DNA of 64,000 nt from Rhodospirillaceae bacterium (lineage in GTDB: Bacteria; Pseudomonadota; Alphaproteobacteria; TMED109): contig CACEBX010000001.1 of NCBI GenBank assembly GCA_902557845.1, positions 1 through 64,000 on the forward strand. The letters are read 5' to 3'. The translations under genes and the position numbers were made by a program. Below are positions 45,844-54,183 of the stretch, piece after piece. A model generated the notes under the pieces. The model was not told the origin of the DNA. It ran no database searches and saw nothing but the letters and a program-made list of their open reading frames with translations. Each line of letters begins with the position of its first letter. Positions within the stretch are counted from its first letter, which is position 1.

Positions 45844-47231
45844 TTTTCTTCTGCTAATATAATTTCTCTTTTAACATTTAATGGGCTAGTTCCCCCTTCA
45901 CTGATTTTATTCCTAATTGAACTTTCTATGTCAAGAATAGCATAGATCTTTTTTGATATTTTAGAATGATACTTCTTTAAATCTTTTAAACTCAACTTTT
46001 CTAAGGGTAAGTTTTTTAATTCTGCCATTTTTACTATATTACCTGTTAACTTATGAGCATCTCTAAAAGGCACGTTCAACTCCTCCACAAACCAGTCCGC
46101 CATATCAGTAGCATTTAAAAAACCAAGAGAGCACATCAATCTCATATTTTCTGGAATAAACTTTATACTATCAATCATACCAATCATTACTAGCAAGCAA
46201 ATTTTAGTAGTCTCTAAACTATCAAATAAAGGCTCTTTATCTTCCTGCATGTCCTTAGAATAAGCTAAAGGCAGACCTTTCATTACATTAAACACGGATA
46301 CATAATTACCTATTATTCTTCCACTTTTTCCTCTAATCAATTCCGCTGCATCAGGATTCTTTTTTTGAGGCATTATAGAAGATCCTGTAGAATATTTATC
46401 AGAAAGTTTTATAAAGTTAAAGCCAGGAGAACTCCATAAAATTATTTCTTCAGACAACCTACTTAAATGCATAAAAATCAAAGAGCATAGATTTAATATA
46501 TCTAAAATAAAGTCTCTGTCCGATACTGCATCTAAAGAATTCCTCATAACTCCTTCAAAACCAAGTTTATTTGCTGTTTCTTGTCTATTAATATTAAATG
46601 TGGTTCCTGCTAACGCCGCGCTCCCTAAAGGGGAAAAGTTATGCCTTCTTAAACTCGAGTAGTTTTCTCTATCCCTGCCAAACATATTTACGTAAGCTAA
46701 AAGATGGTGTGATAATAAAATTGGTTGTGCAGGCTGCATATGAGTTAACCCAGGCATAACATCACCTATATGTTTTTTAGCCTTGTTTAAAAGAGACTCT
46801 TGTAGCGTTTTTAGTAAACCGTCTATTTCTTTACATTGTTCTCTTGCCCATATTTTGGTTGCAGTTGCTACTTGATCATTTCTAGATCTTGCTGTGTGAA
46901 GTTTTTTTCCAATAGAACCAATTATTTCTATTAATCTAGTTTCAATATGAGTATGAATATCCTCTAATTCATTTTTAAAAATAATTTTATTATTCTTAAT
47001 TTCCTTTTTAACTTGCAACAAACCTTTTCTGATTTCTTCATACTCCTTAGTTTTAATAATATTTTGGCCGGCAAGCATTTCAGCATGACAAATAGAAGCT
47101 TCAATATCAGCTTCATAAAGTTTTTTGTCAAAATTTATAGAAGCGTTTAAAATGGACATATGGTCAGATGGAGTCTCATTAAATCTTCCCGCCCAAAGAT
47201 TTTTTTTTCTTTTATTTGTCTTTTTTTTCAT
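45831..47231 (-). CDS. argH: Argininosuccinate lyase
   Basis: 466 residues of the fumarase/aspartase superfamily. TARSRNDQVATATK, LTHMQPAQPILLSHH (catalytic region) and the catalytic-Ser loop GSSIMPQKKNPDAAELIRGK are all present, plus MQEDKEPLFDS. It releases arginine and fumarate from argininosuccinate. It is divergent from the TlpA-like gene with a 25-base gap and is translationally coupled to the following lipoprotein gene. Confidence 0.97.
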   Translation of the reverse strand: MKKKTNKRKKNLWAGRFNETPSDHMSILNASINFDKKLYEADIEASICHAEMLAGQNIIKTKEYEEIRKGLLQVKKEIKNNKIIFKNELEDIHTHIETRLIEIIGSIGKKLHTARSRNDQVATATKIWAREQCKEIDGLLKTLQESLLNKAKKHIGDVMPGLTHMQPAQPILLSHHLLAYVNMFGRDRENYSSLRRHNFSPLGSAALAGTTFNINRQETANKLGFEGVMRNSLDAVSDRDFILDILNLCSLIFMHLSRLSEEIILWSSPGFNFIKLSDKYSTGSSIMPQKKNPDAAELIRGKSGRIIGNYVSVFNVMKGLPLAYSKDMQEDKEPLFDSLETTKICLLVMIGMIDSIKFIPENMRLMCSLGFLNATDMADWFVEELNVPFRDAHKLTGNIVKMAELKNLPLEKLSLKDLKKYHSKISKKIYAILDIESSIRNKISEGGTSPLNVKREIILAEEKWLK

Positions 47232-47256
47232 TTAACCTCTATATTTAAGGATTACG

Positions 47257-47778
47257 ATGATCGATACTTTTAATAGATTTTTTTTTATTTTATTTTACTC
47301 TATTATAATTTTAGTTTCACCTGCAGTTTGGTCAAGTGATTTAGAGAAAATTCAAAAAATTCAATATAGTGCCTCCTTAAAAAATATTAACTTTTATGAC
47401 TTCAAAAAAAATACTATTGATATAGTCGATAAAAGTACAGACTTCTATATTGTTAACTTTTGGGCTTCTTGGTGTGCTCCTTGTATTAAAGAAATGAAAA
47501 GCTTAGATAACCTTAAAAAAATGTTTACGAAAATTAAAGTTATAACTGTTAGCCAAGATGCAGATATACAAGATGCAAATAGGTTTTTTAAAAAAAATAA
47601 GTATGAAAATTTAGAAAAATATTATGATTACGATAAAACAATATCTAAAAACTTTACACTTAGGGGGCTTCCTACTACATTTATATTCAAGAAAGACCTT
47701 TTAGCCTTTGCCAAAGTTGAAGGTATAATTGAATGGGACTCAGAGGCTTTTATAGATTGGTTGAAAAAAATTAAATGA
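47257..47778 (+). CDS. TlpA-like thioredoxin-fold lipid- or membrane-anchored reductase
   Basis: 173 residues with an N-terminal signal or anchor (residues 7-26, ending near AVWSSD). The thioredoxin-fold motif NFWASWCAPCIKEMKSLD has WCAPC at about residue 72-76. It keeps periplasmic thiols reduced, often supporting cytochrome biogenesis. The conserved setting opposite argH in Alphaproteobacteria fits TlpA. It overlaps the convergent nicotinamidase gene by 8 bases. It differs clearly from the CcmG-type protein at 56003-56512. Confidence 0.88.
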   Translation: MIDTFNRFFFILFYSIIILVSPAVWSSDLEKIQKIQYSASLKNINFYDFKKNTIDIVDKSTDFYIVNFWASWCAPCIKEMKSLDNLKKMFTKIKVITVSQDADIQDANRFFKKNKYENLEKYYDYDKTISKNFTLRGLPTTFIFKKDLLAFAKVEGIIEWDSEAFIDWLKKIK

Positions 47779-48514
47779 ACTCTTCTAACTTTCCAAAACC
47801 AACATTATTTTTTTTAAAATTATTCACAGTTTCTTGTACTGAGTTTCCAATATTTACAGGCAAAGTTGCATCTTGTATTACATAAGTACTATATCCTAAA
47901 ACTGCGCTATCAATTGCTGTGTACTGAACGCAAAAATCTAAAGCTAAGCCTGCTACGAAAACTCTTTTTATATTTAGCGACCTTAATATTCCATCTAGGC
48001 CTGTAGATGTAACTCTGTCATTTTCAAAAAATCCTGAATAAGAGTCAATATGCTTTCTAAAGCCCTTTCTGATAATAAAGCTAGCTTTATTTGTTATTAG
48101 ATTTTTATGAAATTCTGCTCCTTTAGTTCCTATAATACAGTGAGGAGGCCATATTACTTGATTTCCATAAGGCATTTTTTTAGTTGAAAAAACCTCTTTT
48201 TTAGGATTAGTAGTAACAAAAGAAGAGTGATCTTCGGGATGCCAATCTTGAGTCAAAATAATATATTGAAATTTTTTTTGGATTTTATTAATTACTTCAA
48301 TAACCCTATCTCCATTTTGAACTGGCAATGTACCGCCTGGACAAAAATCATTTTGCATATCAACTATAATTAATACGTCTTCACTACTTTTATACTGTTC
48401 TATATTACCTGAATTAGAAGAATTATCATGGCCAAAAGTCAACTTACTTTGGTAAAAAATAAGGCTACTTGATAATAAGCCTAATACTAAGCTTCTTCTA
48501 TTTAGCATATTCAT
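47771..48514 (-). CDS. pncA: Nicotinamidase/isochorismatase-family hydrolase with Tat-like signal
   Basis: About 247 residues. The PncA catalytic set is visible: Asp in IIVDMQNDFCPGGTLPV, Lys in RKGFRKHIDSYSGFFEN and Cys in VAGLALDFCVQYTA; DWHPEDHSSF gives metal-binding histidines. It deamidates nicotinamide to nicotinate. The ATG at 48514 has AGAGA upstream and gives an N-terminus MNMLNRRSLVLGLLSSSL with twin arginines and a hydrophobic stretch: an exported form, unusual for PncA, which is normally cytoplasmic. It overlaps thrH by 17 bases. Confidence 0.87.
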   Translation of the reverse strand: MNMLNRRSLVLGLLSSSLIFYQSKLTFGHDNSSNSGNIEQYKSSEDVLIIVDMQNDFCPGGTLPVQNGDRVIEVINKIQKKFQYIILTQDWHPEDHSSFVTTNPKKEVFSTKKMPYGNQVIWPPHCIIGTKGAEFHKNLITNKASFIIRKGFRKHIDSYSGFFENDRVTSTGLDGILRSLNIKRVFVAGLALDFCVQYTAIDSAVLGYSTYVIQDATLPVNIGNSVQETVNNFKKNNVGFGKLEEFI

Positions 48515-49121
48515 TGTTCCATTCTCTACTTTTTTTATTGATAACATTTAACAAAGCATTGTATGTATTGCAATTATAAATCTTTTTGTTTTCTGAAATA
48601 ATCTTTTTTGTTGATTTAAATAAAATTCCAAATCTTGCTTCTTTAAGCATGTTTAAGTCGTTGTAACTATCCCCAATTGCGATGGTATTAGTACTAAGTT
48701 TTTTCATAAAAATAATAGCCTTTCTCTTATGATCATTGGTGCACTTTTTCATACCTACTACCATCCCTTTATTTACTACCAAATGATGACATAGTACTGT
48801 AGGAAAGTTGAGTTTCTTAAAAATAGGTTGGGATAGATTAAAAAAAGTATCTGATAGAATAATAACTTGATGGTTTTTTCGTATTGTTGATAAAAACTTT
48901 AAAGCCCCCTTAAAAGGTTTAATAGTTTTTGCAATTTCAAATAATAATTTTGCTTTAATATTTTTTTTATTTAAAACATTAATTCTATGCTTCATCAAAT
49001 CCTGATAATGGGGAATATCCTTGGTAGTTAGTTCTAATTCTTTTATTTTAGTTTTTTTTGCTAAGCTTTCCCAAATCTCTGGCACTAAAACTCCTTCTAA
49101 ATCAATTCCTATAAAATGCAA
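48498..49121 (-). CDS. thrH: ThrH-type phosphoserine phosphatase/homoserine phosphotransferase
   Basis: 207 residues of the HAD superfamily. It closely follows Pseudomonas ThrH: IDLEGVLVPEIWESLA (the nucleophile is the first Asp of DLEG), TTKDIPHYQDLMKHR, QVIILSDTFFNLSQP and AIGDSYNDLNMLKEARFGIL. It can dephosphorylate phosphoserine and transfer the phosphate to homoserine. It gives a serine-biosynthesis route in a lineage that may lack SerB. It is followed 8 bases upstream by etfA and overlaps the nicotinamidase gene. Confidence 0.9.
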   Translation of the reverse strand: MHFIGIDLEGVLVPEIWESLAKKTKIKELELTTKDIPHYQDLMKHRINVLNKKNIKAKLLFEIAKTIKPFKGALKFLSTIRKNHQVIILSDTFFNLSQPIFKKLNFPTVLCHHLVVNKGMVVGMKKCTNDHKRKAIIFMKKLSTNTIAIGDSYNDLNMLKEARFGILFKSTKKIISENKKIYNCNTYNALLNVINKKSREWNNEYAK

Positions 49122-49129
49122 AACACCCT

Positions 49130-50047
49130 CTAGATTAATTTAATAATTTCAGGAATAGTAGAAAATAAATCTCCAACAAGTCCATAATCTGCAATTTGAA
49201 AGATTGGAGCCTCTTCATCCTTATTAATAGCAACTATTACTTTGCTATCTTTCATACCAGCTAAATGCTGTATAGCCCCAGAAATACCTATAGCTATATA
49301 AAGTTGTGGAGCAACTACTTTTCCTGTCTGTCCTACTTGATAGTCATTTGATATAAATCCTGCATCTACAGCCGCCCTACTAGCACCAACTGCAGCTCCA
49401 AGTTTATCTGCAAGAGACTCTATTATTTGAAAATTTTCTGATGATCCTATACCCCTTCCTCCAGAAATCACTATACTTGCTGATGATAAATCTGGTCTCT
49501 CACTTTTAGACTCTTCTCTTTCTAAAAACTTATTAAAGGTTACTTTTTCTGGTTCCTTTAGTTGAATAAACTCTGAAGAACCCGTCTTAGTTGTAAATGG
49601 TTCAAAAGCAGTAGCCCTAATTGTTATAAGCTTAATGCTTTCTTCTGACTTAACTGTAGCTATTGCATTTCCTGCGTATATTGGCCTATCAAAAGTATCA
49701 TTATCATGAATATTTATAACATCAGAAATCATCTGTTTGTCTAAATTTGCTGCTAATCTAGGCATAAAGTTTTTTGAAAATGTACCTGATGGTGCCAATA
49801 AAAATTTATATTTAGAAGATAAAGGCTTTAAAATATCAACTATTTCTTCTGCTAAAACATCTTGTTGATTTGAAGAAAAATAGTATATTTTTTTTGCATC
49901 AGTAAGAATTGCAACATCTTCTTTTGCTTTACCATCTAGAATTAATACATCTATATTTTGGGAAAGCTTTTTTGCAGCAGAAATAGTTGCCAAACTTGGT
50001 CTATTAGGCTTTCCATTTTCTAATTCTAAGACTACCAAACAACTCAT
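49130..50047 (-). CDS. etfA: Electron transfer flavoprotein alpha subunit
   Basis: 305 residues. The C-terminal FAD-binding half is diagnostic: SGGRGIGSSENFQIIESLAD, AAVGASRAAVDAGF, QVGQTGKVV, GISGAIQHLAGM and AINKDEEAPIFQIADYGLVG. It passes electrons from acyl-CoA and other dehydrogenases toward the quinone pool via ETF-ubiquinone oxidoreductase, which is not in this window. It overlaps etfB by 4 bases. Confidence 0.96.
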   Translation of the reverse strand: MSCLVVLELENGKPNRPSLATISAAKKLSQNIDVLILDGKAKEDVAILTDAKKIYYFSSNQQDVLAEEIVDILKPLSSKYKFLLAPSGTFSKNFMPRLAANLDKQMISDVINIHDNDTFDRPIYAGNAIATVKSEESIKLITIRATAFEPFTTKTGSSEFIQLKEPEKVTFNKFLEREESKSERPDLSSASIVISGGRGIGSSENFQIIESLADKLGAAVGASRAAVDAGFISNDYQVGQTGKVVAPQLYIAIGISGAIQHLAGMKDSKVIVAINKDEEAPIFQIADYGLVGDLFSTIPEIIKLI

Positions 50048-50799
50048 TTAATTAAACCTTCCTTATCTCTTAACGTTTTAACTAAGTCTTCTGCATTAGA
50101 AAACATTTTTACAGTTCCCCCTCTTTCTTTAGGGCTTGTTATTTTTATTGTTTTGAGTCTAGGTTTAAAATCAATATTTAATTCATCTGCATTCATTTCT
50201 ATTATTTCTTTCTTCTTTGCTTTCATTATATTTGGCAATGAAGCATATCTAGGTTCATTTAGTCTTAAGTCTGAGGTAATTACTACAGGTAAGTTTGCCT
50301 CTAAAGTTTCTAAACCTCCGTCTATTTCTCTAGTCACTATGGCTTTGTCATCTTTAATTTCCACTTTTGATGCAAAAGTTACTTGAGGCCAGTTTAATAT
50401 TGCAGCTAATTTTTGACCCGTTTGATTGAAATCATCATCTATGGCCTGCTTTCCTAGTAAAGCAATATTAATTGCTTCCTTTTTACAAATTTCAGCGAGT
50501 ATTTTTGCCACTCCTAAAGGTTCAAGAGCCCCTTCAGTACCAATATGAATACCTCGGTCACCACCAATAGCTAATGCTGCCCTAATTGTTTCTTTAACAC
50601 TGTTGTCTCCAATGGAAACTACCAAAACTTCATTTACGACACCTTTTTCTTTTAATCTAACAGCTTCTTCTAAAGCTATTTCGTCAAAAGGATTTATAGA
50701 CATTTTTACATTATCTTTTTCTACATCAGAGCCATCTTCTTTGACTCTAATTTTAACATTATAATCAATGACTCTCTTAATTGCCACTAAAGCTTTCAT
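50044..50799 (-). CDS. etfB: Electron transfer flavoprotein beta subunit
   Basis: 251 residues with KRVIDYNVKIRVKEDGSDVE, MSINPFDEIALEEAVRLKE, LLGKQAIDDDFNQTGQ (AMP-binding region) and the C-terminal signature-like PKERGGTVKMF. It forms the heterodimer with EtfA that holds FAD and AMP. It is the first gene of the pair; a 94-base gap separates it from the small membrane-protein gene upstream. Confidence 0.96.
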   Translation of the reverse strand: MKALVAIKRVIDYNVKIRVKEDGSDVEKDNVKMSINPFDEIALEEAVRLKEKGVVNEVLVVSIGDNSVKETIRAALAIGGDRGIHIGTEGALEPLGVAKILAEICKKEAINIALLGKQAIDDDFNQTGQKLAAILNWPQVTFASKVEIKDDKAIVTREIDGGLETLEANLPVVITSDLRLNEPRYASLPNIMKAKKKEIIEMNADELNIDFKPRLKTIKITSPKERGGTVKMFSNAEDLVKTLRDKEGLIK

Positions 50800-50893
50800 A
50801 TAAACTCAAAAATATTGATATGTAATTAATATAAGATAATTATATATAGATGTAGTTAAAGATGTAAAGTTAAATAAATACTTAATTTACTAG

Positions 50894-51091
50894 TTAAGAA
50901 CTTAAAAAACCAAAAATGATTACAATTAATAAGATAGCAATAGCCTGAAATAAAACTCTCATCCTCATTAATTTTTGAGACCAGTTTTTATTAAAAGCAT
51001 CACCTCTTGCCATGGCTAAAACTCCTAATGCTAATACTATAAAAACAGCAACTGAAAAAATTACTATTGCGTAATTTAAAAATATCTCCAT
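50894..51091 (-). CDS. HIG1-domain twin-transmembrane protein
   Basis: 65 residues with two membrane helices (about 8-27 and 46-63) around a basic loop NKNWSQKLMRMRVLFQ, which is the HIG1_N-type pattern. In mitochondria the HIG1 family stabilises respiratory supercomplexes; the bacterial members are poorly studied but often sit beside etfBA in Alphaproteobacteria. A respiratory-complex role is inferred from this. Confidence 0.82.
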   Translation of the reverse strand: MEIFLNYAIVIFSVAVFIVLALGVLAMARGDAFNKNWSQKLMRMRVLFQAIAILLIVIIFGFLSS

Positions 51092-51141
51092 GATTTAAAT
51101 ATAAATTATGTATTAATATTAGGAAAGTAAAAATTGATCGC

Positions 51142-51780
51142 ATGAATAGTCAAAAAGAATTAATTGGACCAGTGAACAAATCAAAAACAGAAACTGAACA
51201 ACTAATATTTTTTTTACATGGCTGGGGCTCTGATGGAAATGACTTAATACAAATCTCTAATTTATGGGAAAAAGAAATTAATAAGACTGCTTTTTATGCT
51301 CCGCATGGCCCTTCACCTTGCCCACAGAACCCAAGTGGAAGACAGTGGTTTGATATACTTACAGAAGATAATGAAAAAATGTATAATGAATTAGATCATT
51401 CATTCTCTTTATTAGATAAATATATAGATGAACAATTGAGAAAATATAAACTTGGCAAAGAAGACTTCTTTTTAGTAGGGTTTAGCCAAGGAACTATGCT
51501 CTCTTTGCATACTTCTATAAGAAGAAAATGTAAAGGAATAATAGGATACTCTGGTGCCTTTTTGGAAGGCAAATTACCAGATAAAATATTTAAAAATGAT
51601 ATTTTATTAATACATGGTCAATTAGACTCAGTTGTTCCGGTGGAACGAATGAAAAAAGCAGAAAAAAGTTTAATGGGTATGAGTAATAAGATTGAAACAA
51701 AAGTATATGCTCAATTAGAACACTCTATAAATGAAGAAGGTCTATTTTTAGGAAGTGAATTTATTAAAAAAAGGTTTTGA
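51142..51780 (+). CDS. Carboxylesterase/phospholipase-type alpha/beta hydrolase
   Basis: 212 residues of the Abhydrolase_2 family. FFLHGWGSDGND (oxyanion region), nucleophile Ser in GFSQGTMLS (about residue 115), Asp in LIHGQLDSVVPVERM and a C-terminal His in QLEHSINEEG. It hydrolyses short-chain esters or lysophospholipids in the cytoplasm. Starts 50 bases from the divergent HIG1 gene. The true substrate is not readable. Confidence 0.9.
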   Translation: MNSQKELIGPVNKSKTETEQLIFFLHGWGSDGNDLIQISNLWEKEINKTAFYAPHGPSPCPQNPSGRQWFDILTEDNEKMYNELDHSFSLLDKYIDEQLRKYKLGKEDFFLVGFSQGTMLSLHTSIRRKCKGIIGYSGAFLEGKLPDKIFKNDILLIHGQLDSVVPVERMKKAEKSLMGMSNKIETKVYAQLEHSINEEGLFLGSEFIKKRF

Positions 51781-51830
51781 TGAATTAGTAATAGTCTTGA
51801 AACATTAACGAAAATTTTATAATATTTTGT

Positions 51831-52394
51831 ATGAAAGGAAATTTGAATAGTAGCCCTTGCTTAGTTTTAAATGCTGATTATCAGCCCCTAAGTTATTTTC
51901 CTCTTTCCTTGTGGGGTTGGCAAGAAACTATAAAAGCAGTTTTTTTAAACCGCGTCAATATAGTTGCTGAATATGATATATCTGTTAAATCTAGTTCTTT
52001 TTCAATGAAACTTCCTAGTGTAATCTCTTTAAAAAAATTTATTCCCATTAAAAAAAATATACCTTTTACAAGATTTAACTTATTTTTAAGAGATGGATTC
52101 AGGTGTCAATACTGCAATACCAAATATAAAGCATCTGAATTAACATTTGATCACGTAGTTTCCAGATCTAGAGGAGGTTTGTCTAATTGGGAAAATGTAG
52201 TCTCAGCATGCTTTAAATGTAACAATAAAAAAGGGAGTCTTTCGTGTAGTGAAGCAAAAATGAAGCTTGTGAAAGTCCCAACTAAACCTACTCAATACGG
52301 TCTTAAAGAAGCAGGAAAACTTTTTCCTCCTAACTACCTTCATCATTCATGGACTGACTTCTTATATTGGGATACTGTGCTTGATAAAAGTTAA
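51831..52394 (+). CDS. HNH endonuclease domain protein
   Basis: 187 residues. N-terminal LVLNADYQPLSYFPLSLWGW is the family lead-in. The HNH core lies at about residues 90-145: FRCQYCNTKYKASELTFDHV, then SRGGLSNWENVVSACFKCN, with two CxxC zinc pairs. The family is widespread in Alphaproteobacteria and Cyanobacteria as a stand-alone gene, and its biological role is not settled. It is not next to phage or intron genes here. The end overlaps the GT39 gene by 14 bases. Confidence 0.9.
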   Translation: MKGNLNSSPCLVLNADYQPLSYFPLSLWGWQETIKAVFLNRVNIVAEYDISVKSSSFSMKLPSVISLKKFIPIKKNIPFTRFNLFLRDGFRCQYCNTKYKASELTFDHVVSRSRGGLSNWENVVSACFKCNNKKGSLSCSEAKMKLVKVPTKPTQYGLKEAGKLFPPNYLHHSWTDFLYWDTVLDKS

Positions 52395-53859
52395 AAGAAA
52401 AGTGTCTTTTTCATTTTCAAAAAATACTGTTTTTTTTCTGTCTATAACATTACTTTTGTTTTTTAGAATTTATTTGAATGCTTCCACCAATATTCCTTTG
52501 CATTTTGATGAAGCACAATATTGGAGTTGGTCTCAAGATATTGAGTGGGGATACTTTTCAAAGCCACCACTGCTAGCTTGGATTATTGGAGCAAATAATT
52601 ATTTTTGTGGTGATACAGAGTTTTGTATTAGACTACCAGTTCCAATTTTGTACTTTCTTGCAACAATATTTATATTTTATTCTTCCATTTTATTAACTAG
52701 AAATAAAATTATATCATCAGTTGCTGCTATAACTTTTAATTTGATCCCTGGCATTACTTTTTCATCTTTTGTAACTACTACTGATGTGCCCTTAATTTTA
52801 TTTTCTTCAATATTTTCTTATGTATTCTTGATAATTTATAAAAAAAAGAATCCTTCACACTTGTATTTTTTTCTTTTAGGCATTGTTTTTTTTTTAGGCT
52901 TCTTAAGCAAGTATGCAATGGCCTATTTGTTAATTTCTTTATGTATATCAATAATCACATTTAAAAGCTTAAGGAAAAAATTTTTAAATTATGGAGGCTT
53001 TTTTTTTCTTTTTACTTTCTTTATATTAATTATTCCACATGTTTATTGGAATTTTAAGAATGGGTTTGTGACTTTTAACCACACAGTTCATAATGCTAAT
53101 ATTGAAAGTATTAATTTAAACTTTAAAGAACCTTTTTTTTTTATTTTAAGTCAGTTTATTGTATTTGGCATATATCCCTTGTATTGTATTTTACAAAATG
53201 TCCTAAAATACAAGCAACTAAATAACGAAAAAAAAATATTACTTATTTTCTTTTTAACTCCTATCTTAATCATTTCTTTTTTATCTTTGTTTTCAAGGGC
53301 TAATGCTAATTGGGCAGCAGTCGGATTTCCTTTTGGAATTATTTTTTTAGCAGTAGTGCTCAATAATAAAGAGATGCTGTTTAAAAAATTTAGACTTGTC
53401 TTATCTCAAATTTTGTTGAGTGTTTTAATAATAATAGTAATTTTATTAGGAAAAAATAATATTTTCTTAGATCCTTTTTCAAAACAAAGACATGCAAAAA
53501 AGTTAGCTTCATTTATCACCAAAGAACTTAATGATATAAAAAATGTAGCCTTTATGGCAGATGATAGAGAAGATTTTGCCTTAATGCTCTACTATGCAAA
53601 AGACTTCAAAGGTAAAAGAGCTAAATGGAATGGAGATATTAATATTGATGATCACTTTGAACTTACAACTGACGTAAATAATCTTTCAGGCTATAACTTA
53701 TTATTTCTTACTAGAACAGAACCCACTGCAGAAATGATTAAAAGAAGTACTTCTTATAAATTACTCAGAGAGTTAAAATTTTTTAATAGAGAAAAAGTTA
53801 AGCAATATAATCTATATTTGTTATTGAATTGGAAGAAAGAAAATAGCTCAACCAAATAG
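52381..53859 (+). CDS. GT39/GT83-type membrane glycosyltransferase (ArnT/PMT-like)
   Basis: About 490 residues with roughly ten membrane helices. The conserved first periplasmic loop LHFDEAQYWSWSQDIEWGYF and SKPPLLAWIIG contains the catalytic acidic residues (DE). It uses a polyprenyl-phosphate sugar as donor to modify lipid A, core or other periplasmic acceptors. The start is TTG at 52381 or GTG at 52402. It converges on the LAB_N gene and, with the GT2 beyond, forms a typical donor-synthesis and transfer set. Confidence 0.88.
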   Translation: MIKVKRKVSFSFSKNTVFFLSITLLLFFRIYLNASTNIPLHFDEAQYWSWSQDIEWGYFSKPPLLAWIIGANNYFCGDTEFCIRLPVPILYFLATIFIFYSSILLTRNKIISSVAAITFNLIPGITFSSFVTTTDVPLILFSSIFSYVFLIIYKKKNPSHLYFFLLGIVFFLGFLSKYAMAYLLISLCISIITFKSLRKKFLNYGGFFFLFTFFILIIPHVYWNFKNGFVTFNHTVHNANIESINLNFKEPFFFILSQFIVFGIYPLYCILQNVLKYKQLNNEKKILLIFFLTPILIISFLSLFSRANANWAAVGFPFGIIFLAVVLNNKEMLFKKFRLVLSQILLSVLIIIVILLGKNNIFLDPFSKQRHAKKLASFITKELNDIKNVAFMADDREDFALMLYYAKDFKGKRAKWNGDINIDDHFELTTDVNNLSGYNLLFLTRTEPTAEMIKRSTSYKLLRELKFFNREKVKQYNLYLLLNWKKENSSTK

Positions 53860-54183
53860 TTTCTTAAACTTCTTTAAGATATCGGCTAGTCCTTTCTGTA
53901 ATCCTGTTAAAGATATATTGATTCTATTTTGTTTATTTATAAAATAAAGATTTCTAGCATAAATAAGTAACCCAGCTGATTGCCCTAATATAAAAACTGG
54001 GTCTTTTCTATGAACTGCATAAGCAAGCAAAGTTAAACCTCCTAAAATACTAAAAAACCAAAATGCTAGTGGTATAATACTTTTTTTATTAATTTCACTG
54101 TATATCCACTGTACTATAAATCTTGCTGAAAAAAATAATTGTCCTAAAAAACCTACTATGAGCCAAGATAAACTAATTTCCAT
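53848..54183 (-). CDS. LAB_N-domain small membrane protein
   Basis: About 111 residues, with three or four membrane helices. The stretch GFLGQLFFSARFIVQWIYSE is the lipid-A-disaccharide-synthase N-terminal-like domain, here free of the LpxB catalytic part. I take the ATG at 54183, preceded by GAGG. Such proteins often accompany a GT2 and GT39 pair in lipid A or sugar-modification clusters. It overlaps the GT2 gene by 11 bases. Confidence 0.87.
   Translation of the reverse strand: MEISLSWLIVGFLGQLFFSARFIVQWIYSEINKKSIIPLAFWFFSILGGLTLLAYAVHRKDPVFILGQSAGLLIYARNLYFINKQNRINISLTGLQKGLADILKKFKKLFG

Noticed and set aside
51831-52394. HNH gene as a sign of a mobile intron or prophage
   Set aside because: The domain layout with the LVLNADYQPL lead-in is the common chromosomal stand-alone family. 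There are no phage, intron or recombinase genes nearby.
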